Shown here piece after piece: positions 17,439 to 26,181 of a stretch of DNA of 64,000 bases. The stretch is from JAQVEB01 sp028698105 (GTDB taxonomy: Bacteria; Bacteroidota; Bacteroidia; Bacteroidales; Dysgonomonadaceae): assembly GCA_964293155.1 (NCBI GenBank), contig CAXYYA010000001.1:1-64000 (forward strand). Reading direction: 5' to 3'. The translations under genes and the position numbers were made by a program. The notes under the pieces are model-generated. The model saw nothing but the letters and a program-made list of their open reading frames with translations, made no database searches and was not told the DNA's origin. How positions within the stretch are numbered: the stretch's first letter is position 1; each line of letters begins with the position of its first letter.

Positions 17439-19643
17439 ATGGAACAGATAAAGAAACAAGTAAACAACAAAGCGATCATGTCCCGATACGGGCTCATCAT
17501 ATCGGTTTTGTTGTTGTTTGCCGTTTTAATCATTTTTTCAGCGGGAAAAGTTATTTTTTCTTCCGAAGGAAAAAAATGGCGTGAAGTAGGCGAGCAAGAA
17601 ACGGTGATAAAAGACCGTGTAATTCTGCCAAACAGAGGGAATATTTACACTTACGATGGTAAACTTCTTGCCACCAGCGAACCGTTGTACAGCGTTTATA
17701 TGGATTTTTGGGCCGATGGCATGCAAAAAGACACCTTATATAAATATGTGGAAAGCCTTTCCAAACAACTCGCAAAAAAATTCCCGAGCCGCAGCGCCGC
17801 CCAGTATCGTAACGTGATACTGACCGGATGGAAACAGCGCGAGCAGGAGCAGCGCCTGATAAACGATTACAAAGCGCGCGGCGTGGACAAAAGAGTCCGG
17901 TTGCGTTCACGCTATGTGCGCATCATAAAAGACGATATATCGTATGTGGATCTAAAGGAAATACGCACGTATCCTTTTCTGGATCAACGATCGAATAAAA
18001 GCGGACTGATTGCCGAAGAAAAGAACGCGCGAAAAAAACCGTTCGGTAATCTGGCCACACGCACGGTAGGAAGTGTTTACAAAGACTTAGAAAAAGGCGG
18101 AGCCAGTGGATTGGAATTGAAGTACGATTCGTTGCTTCGCGGCATTCCCGGAGTGAAATACCGCCAAAAAATCCAGGGAAAGTGGATGGATGTGGTGGAA
18201 GAACCGGCGCAGGAAGGTTATGATGTGGTTACCACGCTCGATGCCGATATTCAGGATATTACCGAGAAAGCGCTTCGCGCCAAACTGATGGAAACTGAAG
18301 CCGAATCGGGCACGGCCATCATAATGGAAGTGAAAACAGGGGAAATTAAAGGCATTGCCAACTTAGACCGCACGCCTAACGGCGCGTATTACGAAGGAAA
18401 CCCCAACGCATTTTCGTACATGAACGAACCGGGTTCAACATTTAAAACCGTTACCGTGATGGCTGCGCTGGAGGACGGCGTAGTTAATCCGCGCGATTCG
18501 TTTTTTGTGGGCACCGGCGTATTCCAATACAAAGGAAAAACGGTTTACGACCATTATTGGCGTCAGGGACGCGACCGTGGTTATTTAACGGTTGCCGAAG
18601 GCATTGAGATTTCTTCGAACGTTGTGATGAGCAAAATCGTGCTGAAAGGTTACGAGCATGATCCCGAAAGATATGTGGAAGCCATTGATCGGATCGGCTT
18701 GCGTAAACAGTTGAAATGGGATGTACCGCTTAGCGGTATCGAAGGAACATCGGTGATCCGTTTCCCCGACGACAAAAAAAATTACTGGTCAAAAACCACG
18801 CTTCCCTGGATGTCTTTCGGTTACGAAACACAAATTCCGCCCATCTACATCCTCATGTTCTATAACGGTATTGCAAACGGTGGAAAAATGATCAAACCTT
18901 TCATCACAAAAGCGTTGATGAAAAACGGCAAAGTGGTGCAGATGAAAAATGCCGAAGTGGTGAACGAAAAAATGTGCAGCGATACCACGCTGACGCAAAT
19001 AAAACGCATGCTCGAAGGCGTGATCACCGAAGGAACGGGTAAGGTGGTGGAATCGAATTATTTTCCCATTGCCGGAAAAACGGGTACCGCTCAGGTGGCT
19101 TCGGGCGGGGGATACAGCGGGCACTATGTTTCGTTCTGCGGCTATTTTCCGGCAGATAACCCGCAATACACGTGTTTTGTGGGCATCAGAAAACCGAGGA
19201 TCGGCTACCCTTCCGGTGGCGGCATGACGGGAGTCGTTTTCAAAAACATTGCGGAGCAAACCTACATTCAGCATGCGCGGCTCACGCCTGCCGACTGCAA
19301 AATTGATTCTACGTTGCAGAAAGCGCCGTTGCTTAAAAACGGGAATCGCGACAGGAGTGAGGACGTAATGGCTGCCCTCGGCTTCAGCCCGAAAAGCTTT
19401 AATTCTGCAACAGACTGGGTGCAAATAAAATACGACAGCCTCACCTATAAGTCGCAAGACTTGAAACTCAATAATAATCTTGTTCCCAATGTGCTCGGAA
19501 TGGGTGCGCGCGATGCCGTGTATTTGCTCGAAAAAAACGGGCTGCGGGTAAATTTGACCGGCGCGGGAAAAGTAACCGCGCAATCGTTCAATCCCGGGGC
19601 AAAAATCGTGAAAGGAACCACAATAAGCATTGTATTACAATAA
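17439..19643 (+). CDS. ftsI: Division transpeptidase (penicillin-binding protein 2/3) with C-terminal PASTA domain
   Basis: A 734-residue monofunctional peptidoglycan transpeptidase of the divisome. One N-terminal membrane span (about residues 17-36) is followed by the PBP dimerisation domain (VILPNRGNIYTYDGKLLA) and the transpeptidase domain with all three active-site motifs: STFK in EPGSTFKT, SSN in EISSNVVMSK and KTGT in AGKTGTAQ. A single PASTA domain (NLVPNVLGMGARDAVYLLEK) closes the protein, as is usual in Bacteroidetes FtsI. It lies 18 bases after the ftsL-like gene and 11 bases before murE. Confidence 0.95.
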   Translation: MEQIKKQVNNKAIMSRYGLIISVLLLFAVLIIFSAGKVIFSSEGKKWREVGEQETVIKDRVILPNRGNIYTYDGKLLATSEPLYSVYMDFWADGMQKDTLYKYVESLSKQLAKKFPSRSAAQYRNVILTGWKQREQEQRLINDYKARGVDKRVRLRSRYVRIIKDDISYVDLKEIRTYPFLDQRSNKSGLIAEEKNARKKPFGNLATRTVGSVYKDLEKGGASGLELKYDSLLRGIPGVKYRQKIQGKWMDVVEEPAQEGYDVVTTLDADIQDITEKALRAKLMETEAESGTAIIMEVKTGEIKGIANLDRTPNGAYYEGNPNAFSYMNEPGSTFKTVTVMAALEDGVVNPRDSFFVGTGVFQYKGKTVYDHYWRQGRDRGYLTVAEGIEISSNVVMSKIVLKGYEHDPERYVEAIDRIGLRKQLKWDVPLSGIEGTSVIRFPDDKKNYWSKTTLPWMSFGYETQIPPIYILMFYNGIANGGKMIKPFITKALMKNGKVVQMKNAEVVNEKMCSDTTLTQIKRMLEGVITEGTGKVVESNYFPIAGKTGTAQVASGGGYSGHYVSFCGYFPADNPQYTCFVGIRKPRIGYPSGGGMTGVVFKNIAEQTYIQHARLTPADCKIDSTLQKAPLLKNGNRDRSEDVMAALGFSPKSFNSATDWVQIKYDSLTYKSQDLKLNNNLVPNVLGMGARDAVYLLEKNGLRVNLTGAGKVTAQSFNPGAKIVKGTTISIVLQ

Positions 19644-19654
19644 AATAAACAGAT

Positions 19655-21106
19655 ATGGAACTGAGCAAACTGATAGCCGATTGTAACGTAATTTCGGTAA
19701 AAGGAGATAACAATGTGGAGGTTTCCGCCATTACGTCGGATTCACGGCAGGTAGCTGCCGGATCGTTGTTCGTGGCTGTGGAAGGAATTTGCACCGACGG
19801 GCATGCGTACATCGGTAAGGCTATTGAACAGGAAGCCGCAGTGGTTGTGTATGACAAACCCATGATCGAAGAATATTTCTCGAAAGTCACTTATGTTCAG
19901 GTGAAGGATAGCGCTGTTGCGCTGGCTCAGATCGCTTCGCAATGGTATGGTAATCCTTCACAAAAGCTAAAACTGATCGGCGTTACGGGCACCAACGGCA
20001 AAACAACCATCGCCACGTTGCTCTACAGCATGTTCCGTCATCACGGTTACGCAGCCGGTTTATTGTCCACCGTCAGCAATTACGTAAACGATGAGAAATA
20101 CCCCACAACGCATACCACACTCGATCCCATTCACCTGAACTCAATGCTCAGCAAAATGGTGGATGCAGGCTGTTCTCACGCCTTTATGGAAGTAAGCTCG
20201 CATGCCATTCATCAGAAACGCATTCATGGACTGAAATTCGAGGGTGGGATTTTCACCAATCTCACGCAGGATCATCTGGATTATCATAAAAATATGCTGG
20301 AATACCGGAACGTGAAGAAACAGTTTTTCGATGATCTTCCTTCGGATGCTTTTGCGCTGACAAACGCCGACGATAAAAACGGCCCGGTAATGTTGCAAAA
20401 CACCAAGGCTCGGAAATATACTTATTCCGTGAAAGGGCTGGCCGATTTCAAAGCTCGTATTTTCGAGAAACACTTCGACGGAACCGATCTGGAATTCAAC
20501 GGCAAACAGCTTTTTGTGCAGTTCGTGGGTGTTTTCAACGTCTATAACCTGCTGGCGGTTTACGGCGCAAGCGTGCTGCTGGGGTTGAATGCCGATGAAG
20601 TGCTGAAGACTTTATCGTTCCTGAAACCCGTGGCCGGACGTTTCCAAACCTTGCGTTCGCCGAAAGGTTTTACCGCCATCGTGGATTATGCGCACACGCC
20701 CGACGCGCTCACCAACGTGCTCAACGCCATTCACGAAGTGCTGGACAAAAAAGGCGACATTATCACCGTGGTGGGTTGCGGCGGAAACCGCGACAAAACC
20801 AAGCGCCCCATTATGGCGCGCGAAGCCGTGGAGTTGAGCGATAAAGCCATTTTCACTTCGGACAATCCGCGGTTCGAAGAACCGCAGGATATTCTGAACG
20901 ATATGCTGGCAGGGTTGTCGGATGATGAGCAGAATGCGGTTCTTTCCATCGTGGACCGCAGGGAAGCGATAAAAACAGCTTGTGCGCTGGCGAATCCCGG
21001 CGATGTAATTCTCATCGCGGGAAAAGGACACGAAGATTATCAGGAAATAAAAGGCGTGAAACATCATTTTGATGATAAAGAGGAAGTGGAAAAAATAATG
21101 AACTAA
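19655..21106 (+). CDS. murE: UDP-MurNAc-tripeptide synthetase (meso-diaminopimelate-adding)
   Basis: A 483-residue cytoplasmic Mur ligase that adds the third stem-peptide residue. The ATP site is GVTGTNGKTTIATLL near residue 109. The motif DNPR (in TSDNPRFEEPQDI) is the one that marks meso-diaminopimelate as substrate, so the peptidoglycan should be of the A1gamma type usual for Bacteroidota. Conserved MEVSSHAIHQ, NLTQDHLDYH and VDYAHTPDAL segments are present. It starts 11 bases after ftsI and is followed by an 81-base gap filled by a repeat before mraY. Confidence 0.95.
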   Translation: MELSKLIADCNVISVKGDNNVEVSAITSDSRQVAAGSLFVAVEGICTDGHAYIGKAIEQEAAVVVYDKPMIEEYFSKVTYVQVKDSAVALAQIASQWYGNPSQKLKLIGVTGTNGKTTIATLLYSMFRHHGYAAGLLSTVSNYVNDEKYPTTHTTLDPIHLNSMLSKMVDAGCSHAFMEVSSHAIHQKRIHGLKFEGGIFTNLTQDHLDYHKNMLEYRNVKKQFFDDLPSDAFALTNADDKNGPVMLQNTKARKYTYSVKGLADFKARIFEKHFDGTDLEFNGKQLFVQFVGVFNVYNLLAVYGASVLLGLNADEVLKTLSFLKPVAGRFQTLRSPKGFTAIVDYAHTPDALTNVLNAIHEVLDKKGDIITVVGCGGNRDKTKRPIMAREAVELSDKAIFTSDNPRFEEPQDILNDMLAGLSDDEQNAVLSIVDRREAIKTACALANPGDVILIAGKGHEDYQEIKGVKHHFDDKEEVEKIMN

Positions 21107-21117
21107 TTGTGTAATAT

Positions 21118-21168
21118 GCCAATGTGCCAATTTGGGTGCGTATTGGCACATTGGCACATTGGCACATT
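21118..21168. repeat. Inverted and tandem repeat between murE and mraY
   Basis: A perfect 14-bp inverted repeat (GCCAATGTGCCAAT at 21118-21131 and its complement at 21142-21155) is fused to three tandem copies of GGCACATT (21145-21168). It occupies most of the murE-mraY gap. The structure suggests an interspersed repeat and not a normal intergenic region. Confidence 0.75.
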
Positions 21169-21187
21169 GATAAATTGAGTAATTGTT

Positions 21188-22447
21188 ATGTTATACTATC
21201 TTTTTCAATATTTAGACCAAATCAATTTTCCCGGAGCCGGTATGTTTCAATACGTTACTTTCCGGGCGGCTATGGCTGCAATCCTTGCGTTGCTGTTCGG
21301 CATTATAGCGGGCAGAAGAATTATCAACAGGCTTCAAAAAAGGCAGATCGGCGAAACCATTCGTAACCTCGATCTGGAGGGGCAATACAGCAAACGCGGA
21401 ACACCAACCATGGGTGGAGTGATCATCATTTTTTCCATTTTGATCGCTATTCTGCTTTTCGGTAAACTCGGGAATATTTACATCCTGCTGATGATCGTGA
21501 GTACGATATGGCTGGGCGCGTTGGGTTTTGCCGATGATTACATCAAAGTATTCAAGAAAGATAAAGAAGGGCTGAAAGGGAAAATAAAAGTTGTGGCGCA
21601 GGTCGGTCTGGGATTGATCGTTGGTTTGGTGATGTTTTTGAATCCCGATATCGTTTCGCGCGAAAATACCGAAGTGCGGGTGGATAACGTTATTCAGCAG
21701 GTTCAGTACAGAGGCGAAGATATAAAGACGACGAAAACCACCATCCCGTTTATGAAAAACAACAACCTCGATTACCGTTCGCTGGTATCGTTTATGGGCG
21801 ATTTTGCCGACGAGGCGGTGTGGATTATTTTCGTGGTCATCGTTATTCTGATCGTTACGGCAGTATCCAACAGCGCCAACCTCACCGACGGACTGGACGG
21901 GCTCGCTTCGGGCTCTTCGGCCATCATTGGCGTCGCGCTGGGTATTTTGGCGTACGTGTCGGGGCGCGTGGACTTTGCTTCGTATCTCAACATCATGTAC
22001 ATCCCCGGAAGCGATGAGTTGATGGTCTTTGCGGCTGCCTTCGTGGGCGCTACCGTAGGTTTCCTGTGGTACAACGCCTATCCGGCGCAGGTTTTCATGG
22101 GCGATACGGGGAGTCTCACGCTTGGAGGAATCATCGGTGTGTTTGCTGTATTGATCCACAAGGAGTTACTGCTTCCCATCCTTTGCGGCGTGTTTTTCGT
22201 TGAAGCTTTGTCGGTGATTTTGCAGGTAACCTATTTCAAATATACGAAACGAAAATACGGTGCGGGCAAACGCGTTTTCAAAATGACGCCGCTGCATCAT
22301 CATTTTCAGAAACCGGGTAACGGCAGTATAGATGCGATGATACAAAAACCGTACATTCCCATACCCGAACCCAAACTTGTTTCTCGTTTTTGGCTCATCG
22401 GGATGATTTTGGCCGTGCTGGCTATGGCTACGTTGAAGATGAGATAA
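21188..22447 (+). CDS. mraY: Phospho-MurNAc-pentapeptide transferase
   Basis: A 419-residue integral membrane enzyme that transfers phospho-MurNAc-pentapeptide to undecaprenyl phosphate, giving lipid I. About ten hydrophobic spans. Family signatures: GTPTMGGVIIIFSI, FADDYIKVFKKDKEGLKGK, NSANLTDGLDGLASG (Mg-binding Asp residues) and GDTGSLTLGG, with PLHHHFQKPG near the end. The extra cytoplasmic-side loop (around residues 150-200, ENTEVRVDNVIQQVQY) makes it longer than the 360 residues of the E. coli enzyme, as usual in Bacteroidetes. Start is ATG 21188. Confidence 0.95.
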   Translation: MLYYLFQYLDQINFPGAGMFQYVTFRAAMAAILALLFGIIAGRRIINRLQKRQIGETIRNLDLEGQYSKRGTPTMGGVIIIFSILIAILLFGKLGNIYILLMIVSTIWLGALGFADDYIKVFKKDKEGLKGKIKVVAQVGLGLIVGLVMFLNPDIVSRENTEVRVDNVIQQVQYRGEDIKTTKTTIPFMKNNNLDYRSLVSFMGDFADEAVWIIFVVIVILIVTAVSNSANLTDGLDGLASGSSAIIGVALGILAYVSGRVDFASYLNIMYIPGSDELMVFAAAFVGATVGFLWYNAYPAQVFMGDTGSLTLGGIIGVFAVLIHKELLLPILCGVFFVEALSVILQVTYFKYTKRKYGAGKRVFKMTPLHHHFQKPGNGSIDAMIQKPYIPIPEPKLVSRFWLIGMILAVLAMATLKMR

Positions 22448-22452
22448 AACCC

Positions 22453-22480
22453 AATTCATAATTAAGAATTCAAAATGCAT
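22453..22480 (+). repeat. Left inverted repeat flanking the four-helix-bundle gene
   Basis: A 28-base A+T-rich arm (AATTCATAATTAAG...TGCAT) that matches the reverse complement of 22863-22890 at 24 of 28 positions without gaps. It begins 6 bases after the mraY stop. Confidence 0.7.
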
Positions 22481-22486
22481 AATTTT

Positions 22487-22849
22487 ATGAAAACGGACAA
22501 CATTATTACAGAAAAAACAAAAAAGTTTGCCATTCGCATTATCAGTTTGTATCAACATTTACAAAAGCAAAACAAAGGTGCAATTGAGGTATTGTTTCGT
22601 CAGTTATTGCGATGCGGAACAAGTGTTGGGGCAAATGTTCACGAAGCGGTAAGAGCGCAGAGCAAAAAGGATTTTGAATCGAAAATGAATATTGCGCTAA
22701 AAGAAGCAAGTGAGACCGATTTTTGGCTTGAAATATTTACGGAAACCGATTATTTGACGAAAGATGAATATGAAAGTATTGATGGTGATTGCATAGAAAT
22801 AATTAAAATACTTACCGCCATTATAAATACTTCAAAAAAAGATAAATAA
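22487..22849 (+). CDS. Four-helix-bundle protein (23S rRNA intervening-sequence protein family)
   Basis: A protein of about 120 residues, predicted to be all helical, of the family named after proteins encoded in 23S rRNA intervening sequences. Family features: the opening EKTKKFAIRIISLYQHL and the central RQLLRCGTSVGANVHEAVRAQSKKDFESKMNIALKEASETDFWL. No biochemical role is established. It is not a cell-wall gene yet sits between mraY and murD, bordered by imperfect 28-bp inverted repeats, so it looks like an inserted unit. Two starts are possible (22475 or 22487); the second avoids most of the repeat. The downstream repeat arm contains the murD start codon. Confidence 0.85.
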   Translation: MKTDNIITEKTKKFAIRIISLYQHLQKQNKGAIEVLFRQLLRCGTSVGANVHEAVRAQSKKDFESKMNIALKEASETDFWLEIFTETDYLTKDEYESIDGDCIEIIKILTAIINTSKKDK

Positions 22850-22862
22850 TAATCACATAATC

Positions 22863-22890
22863 ATGCATTCTGCATTATGAATTATGAATT
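22863..22890 (-). repeat. Right inverted repeat flanking the four-helix-bundle gene
   Basis: Complement of the arm at 22453-22480 (24 of 28 matches). It overlaps the first five codons of murD, whose ATG at 22877 lies inside the repeat. Confidence 0.7.
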
Positions 22891-24214
22891 AATAATATTG
22901 GGTGGTGGCGAAAGCGGCGTAGGTTCCGCAATTTTGGCGCAAGCCAAAGGGTTCGATGTGTTTTTGTCCGATAGCGGAAAGTTAAAAGAGGAACATCGGC
23001 AAACGCTCATTGATTATAACATTGCTTTTGAAGAAGGCGGTCATACCGAAGAGAAAATACTCGCTGCGCACGAGATCGTGAAAAGTCCCGGCATTCCCGA
23101 TACCGTTCCGCTTATGCAAAAAGTGATCGCGAAAGGCATTCACGTGATCTCCGAAATTGAATTTGCGGGCCGTTACACCGATGCCAAAATGATCTGTATT
23201 ACCGGAAGCAACGGCAAAACCACCACCACGAGCCTCATCTACCACATCCTAAAATCGGCCGGATTGAACGTGGGGTTGGGCGGAAACATCGGCGCCAGCT
23301 TCGCGCGACAAGTCGCCGAGAAAGACTTCGATTACTACGTGCTGGAGTTAAGCAGCTTTCAGCTCGATAACATGTACGATTTCAAAGCGAATATTGCCGT
23401 GTTGATGAACATCACGCCCGATCATTTGGACCGGTACGATCACAACATGCAAAATTATGTGGATGCGAAGATGCGTATCATCCGCAACCAAACGGTAAAC
23501 GATGCGTTCGTTTACTGGGTTGATGATCCGGTAGTAACGCGCGAAATAGAAAAGCTGAAACCCTCGGCTGCGTTATACGGTTTTTGCGAGACAAAAAAAG
23601 ATAACGCCTGTGCGTTTACCGATAACCATAAGATTTTTATTCACGCAAAAGAGAATGTTTTTAGCATGGAGCAGGAATTACTGGCATTGCAGGGAATGCA
23701 TAATCTGTACAACTCATTGGCGTCCGGCATTGTAGCGAAATTGCTCGATATTACCGATGAAAATTTACGCCAATCGCTCACCGATTTCCGGGGCGTGCCG
23801 CACCGGTTGGAGAAAGTGGCCATCGTGCGTGGTGTGCAATACATCAACGACAGCAAAGCCACCAACGTGAATTCCTGCTGGTACGCCATGCAAAGCATGC
23901 GCACGAAAGTGGTATTGATTCTGGGTGGTACGGACAAAGGCAACGATTATACCGAAATAGAAGATTTGGTGAAACAGAAAGCGCGCGCACTGATTTATCT
24001 GGGTGCCGACAATAGCAAGCTGCATGCTTTTTTCGACGGGAAAGTTCCCGACACGCACGATGCGCATTCCATGCAGGAAGCCGTAGATAAAGCCTACCGG
24101 TTGGCCGAAAAAGGCGATACCGTGTTGCTCTCGCCTTGCTGCGCAAGTTTCGATCTGTTTAAAAACTACGAAGACCGTGGCGATCAGTTTAAGGAATGTG
24201 TGAGAAGGCTGTAG
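22877..24214 (+). CDS. murD: UDP-MurNAc-L-alanine:D-glutamate ligase
   Basis: A 445-residue cytoplasmic Mur ligase adding D-glutamate to UDP-MurNAc-L-alanine. N-terminal nucleotide-binding fold (LIILGGGESGVGSA), ATP site CITGSNGKTTTTSL near residue 114, then ELSSFQLD, NITPDHLDRY and NDSKATNVNS. The extreme N-terminus (MNYEL) is encoded by the inverted repeat that borders the upstream four-helix-bundle gene, so the element seems to have replaced the original start. 72 bases separate the stop from ftsW; that gap starts with a degenerate GC-rich segment. Confidence 0.95.
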   Translation: MNYELIILGGGESGVGSAILAQAKGFDVFLSDSGKLKEEHRQTLIDYNIAFEEGGHTEEKILAAHEIVKSPGIPDTVPLMQKVIAKGIHVISEIEFAGRYTDAKMICITGSNGKTTTTSLIYHILKSAGLNVGLGGNIGASFARQVAEKDFDYYVLELSSFQLDNMYDFKANIAVLMNITPDHLDRYDHNMQNYVDAKMRIIRNQTVNDAFVYWVDDPVVTREIEKLKPSAALYGFCETKKDNACAFTDNHKIFIHAKENVFSMEQELLALQGMHNLYNSLASGIVAKLLDITDENLRQSLTDFRGVPHRLEKVAIVRGVQYINDSKATNVNSCWYAMQSMRTKVVLILGGTDKGNDYTEIEDLVKQKARALIYLGADNSKLHAFFDGKVPDTHDAHSMQEAVDKAYRLAEKGDTVLLSPCCASFDLFKNYEDRGDQFKECVRRL

Positions 24215-24286
24215 CCCCTCCGGTTCCCCAAAATGGGAAGAGTTACGCGTCGAAGATGATAACTACAAGTAAAAACAACATAATAT

Positions 24287-25627
24287 ATGTTTGAAGATAA
24301 CAACAACACAATTAAGCAAAATCCTCTTTCAGGGGAGATTGATGGCGGCTTTTTCGCCAAAATCTTCAAAGGCGACAAAGTGATCTGGGCAGTGTTTATC
24401 ATTTTGTGTGTCATATCGCTGGTTGAAGTATTCAGTGCTACAAGCACCATTGTTTACCGCCAGCAGAACCAGTGGGGACCCATTCTGCGTCATGCCATGT
24501 TCCTGATCGGCGGCGTGGGTGTTATCTTGTTGATACACAACATCCCGTACCGTTTTTTTTCGTCGCTCATTTTTATCCTGTTGGGTTCCATCATTTTATT
24601 GATCCTCACCCCGTTTATCGGAACAACGGTTAATGGTGCAGAGCGCTGGATATCCATTTTCGGATTTACCATTCAGCCTTCGGAAATTGCCAAAATATCC
24701 CTCATCGGTACCATCGCCTTTTTGCTCAGCAAACAAAACGGCGAAAACGACGGGTTGTTGTTCAAATGGATGATCGGACTGATGGTTGTGGTGTGCGGCA
24801 TTATCGGCATGGATAACCTGTCAACGGCATTGTTGCTCTTCCTTGTGTGTTATTTACTGATGTTCATCGGTAACGTAAAACTGATGCGGCTGGCAAAAGT
24901 GGCCTTCGTAGGGATCGGGCTGGTTGTTCTTTTCGTGCTCATGCTCAAGATCATTCCCGAAGATTGGACGCAAAAAGGCGCCCTTAGCCGTGTGGGCACG
25001 TGGCAAAACCGTATAGAGAGTTTCGGCGGCAGCAAAGACCAGGCCGATGAAGATCGGTTTGTGATTACCGACGACAACTATCAGGTGGCGCACGCTAAAA
25101 TAGCCATCGCCAACGGCGGCGTTTTCGGTGTGTTTCCCGGCAACAGCACCGAGCGCGACTTCCTGCCGCAGGCTTATTCCGATTTCATTTACGCCATTAT
25201 CATCGAAGAAATGGGGCTTTTCGGCGGAATTTTCGTACTCATGCTCTACGTTATTCTGTTGATACGCTCCGGCATGATCGCCCGAAAAACCCAAAAGCTC
25301 TTCCCGAAATACCTGATCCTTGGGTCGGCATTGATCCTGTCGTTTCAGGCCTTCATTAACATGGCCGTGGCCGTGCATCTGATCCCCGTAACGGGACAAC
25401 CGTTGCCGCTCGTAAGCCGTGGCGGAACATCCACACTCATTACCTGCGCCTATTTCGGCATCATTCTTAGCGCCGACCGGTTTGGCGTTGGAAAGAAGAA
25501 AAAGAACAATCTGGCCACGGACGATGACGCAACCGATGATGACCAATCCTCAGCGCCGGATGAAACGCCGGCAAACGAATCCATTAAATTGGAAGATAAC
25601 GTGCAGTTTGAAATTATTCAGGTGTAA
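24287..25627 (+). CDS. ftsW: Septal peptidoglycan glycosyltransferase FtsW (SEDS family)
   Basis: A 446-residue polytopic membrane protein that polymerises lipid II at the septum together with FtsI. About ten spans; SEDS signatures visible are RWISIFGFTIQPSEIAKI, FPQAYSDFIYAIIIEEMG-like (FLPQAYSDFIYA) and the last-span block HLIPVTGQPLPLVSRGGTS. The soluble C-terminal tail (residues 410-446) is rich in Lys then Asp. It is in the normal place for the division cluster, after murD. The downstream gap of 20 bases leads to an unexpected lipoprotein gene. Confidence 0.95.
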   Translation: MFEDNNNTIKQNPLSGEIDGGFFAKIFKGDKVIWAVFIILCVISLVEVFSATSTIVYRQQNQWGPILRHAMFLIGGVGVILLIHNIPYRFFSSLIFILLGSIILLILTPFIGTTVNGAERWISIFGFTIQPSEIAKISLIGTIAFLLSKQNGENDGLLFKWMIGLMVVVCGIIGMDNLSTALLLFLVCYLLMFIGNVKLMRLAKVAFVGIGLVVLFVLMLKIIPEDWTQKGALSRVGTWQNRIESFGGSKDQADEDRFVITDDNYQVAHAKIAIANGGVFGVFPGNSTERDFLPQAYSDFIYAIIIEEMGLFGGIFVLMLYVILLIRSGMIARKTQKLFPKYLILGSALILSFQAFINMAVAVHLIPVTGQPLPLVSRGGTSTLITCAYFGIILSADRFGVGKKKKNNLATDDDATDDDQSSAPDETPANESIKLEDNVQFEIIQV

Positions 25628-25647
25628 TTCATTTCTAATAAGTTTTT

Positions 25648-26139
25648 ATGATGAAAATTGATTTAAAGTTTTTGCTTTTGATTTTATCTTCAATCTTATT
25701 ATCGTCTTGTGCGGCCTGGCGTTCGCCTTATGCCAGCCGTTTTGTTACCGACCCGCCCCATCTGGGGATAGACAAAGAACAGTTTGTGGGCGTTTACGGC
25801 GCGCCTTTTCGGCAGAATGTATTTTATGACGAAAATAATGTTTACTGCGAAGAACTGATCTATCGCGAAGAAATTGAGCATGGCGGAACAACTTTCATTC
25901 AAGGTGAACAACGTGCCGTGAACAGTATTTTTCTTTTTAAAGACGGAGAACTTGTCAGTCAGTTTCAGGAAGATGATGCGGACTATCAATTGCAACTGGA
26001 AAGAAATCGTGAACGACGGCTCATTCAAGAACAAATTAATGCCGAAAAAGAAAGAACCGCGGCCGAGCGAGAACGACTTGCCGCTGAGAAAGAACGCATA
26101 AAAGCAGAGAAAGAAAAGAAAGAAGAGAAAAGTGAATAG
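25648..26139 (+). CDS. Unknown lipoprotein with charged coiled coil, inside the division cluster
   Basis: I do not recognise this gene as a named family. The 163-residue product has a lipoprotein signal (lipobox LLSSC, Cys about 20), a central domain of about 100 residues (LGIDKEQFVGVYGAPFRQ ... FLFKDGELVSQFQEDD) and a C-terminal highly charged helix from about residue 118 (repeats of AEKER/AERER) likely to be a coiled coil. The pattern 'helix - G.P - aromatic strand - F..DG.LV' resembles the BamE/SmpA-type fold, but this is only a visual resemblance. It sits between ftsW and murG, same strand, 20 bases after ftsW and 42 bases before murG, so it should be expressed with the cell-wall genes. 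Confidence 0.75.
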   Translation: MMKIDLKFLLLILSSILLSSCAAWRSPYASRFVTDPPHLGIDKEQFVGVYGAPFRQNVFYDENNVYCEELIYREEIEHGGTTFIQGEQRAVNSIFLFKDGELVSQFQEDDADYQLQLERNRERRLIQEQINAEKERTAAERERLAAEKERIKAEKEKKEEKSE

Positions 26140-26181
26140 CAGTTGGTTATCCATAACCCCAAACCTCAAACGTCAAACAAT

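Noticed and set aside
21145..21168. Possible CRISPR-like array
   Set aside because: Three directly abutting 8-base units without spacers are not a CRISPR array, and there are no cas genes in the window.
21212..22159. 315-codon open frame opposite mraY
   Set aside because: Highly hydrophilic shadow of a membrane protein gene with no recognisable feature.
24214..24240. Possible degenerate copy of the GC-rich repeat after murD (CCCCTCCGGTTCCCC)
   Set aside because: Only a loose match and no clear stem; not strong enough to list as a copy.
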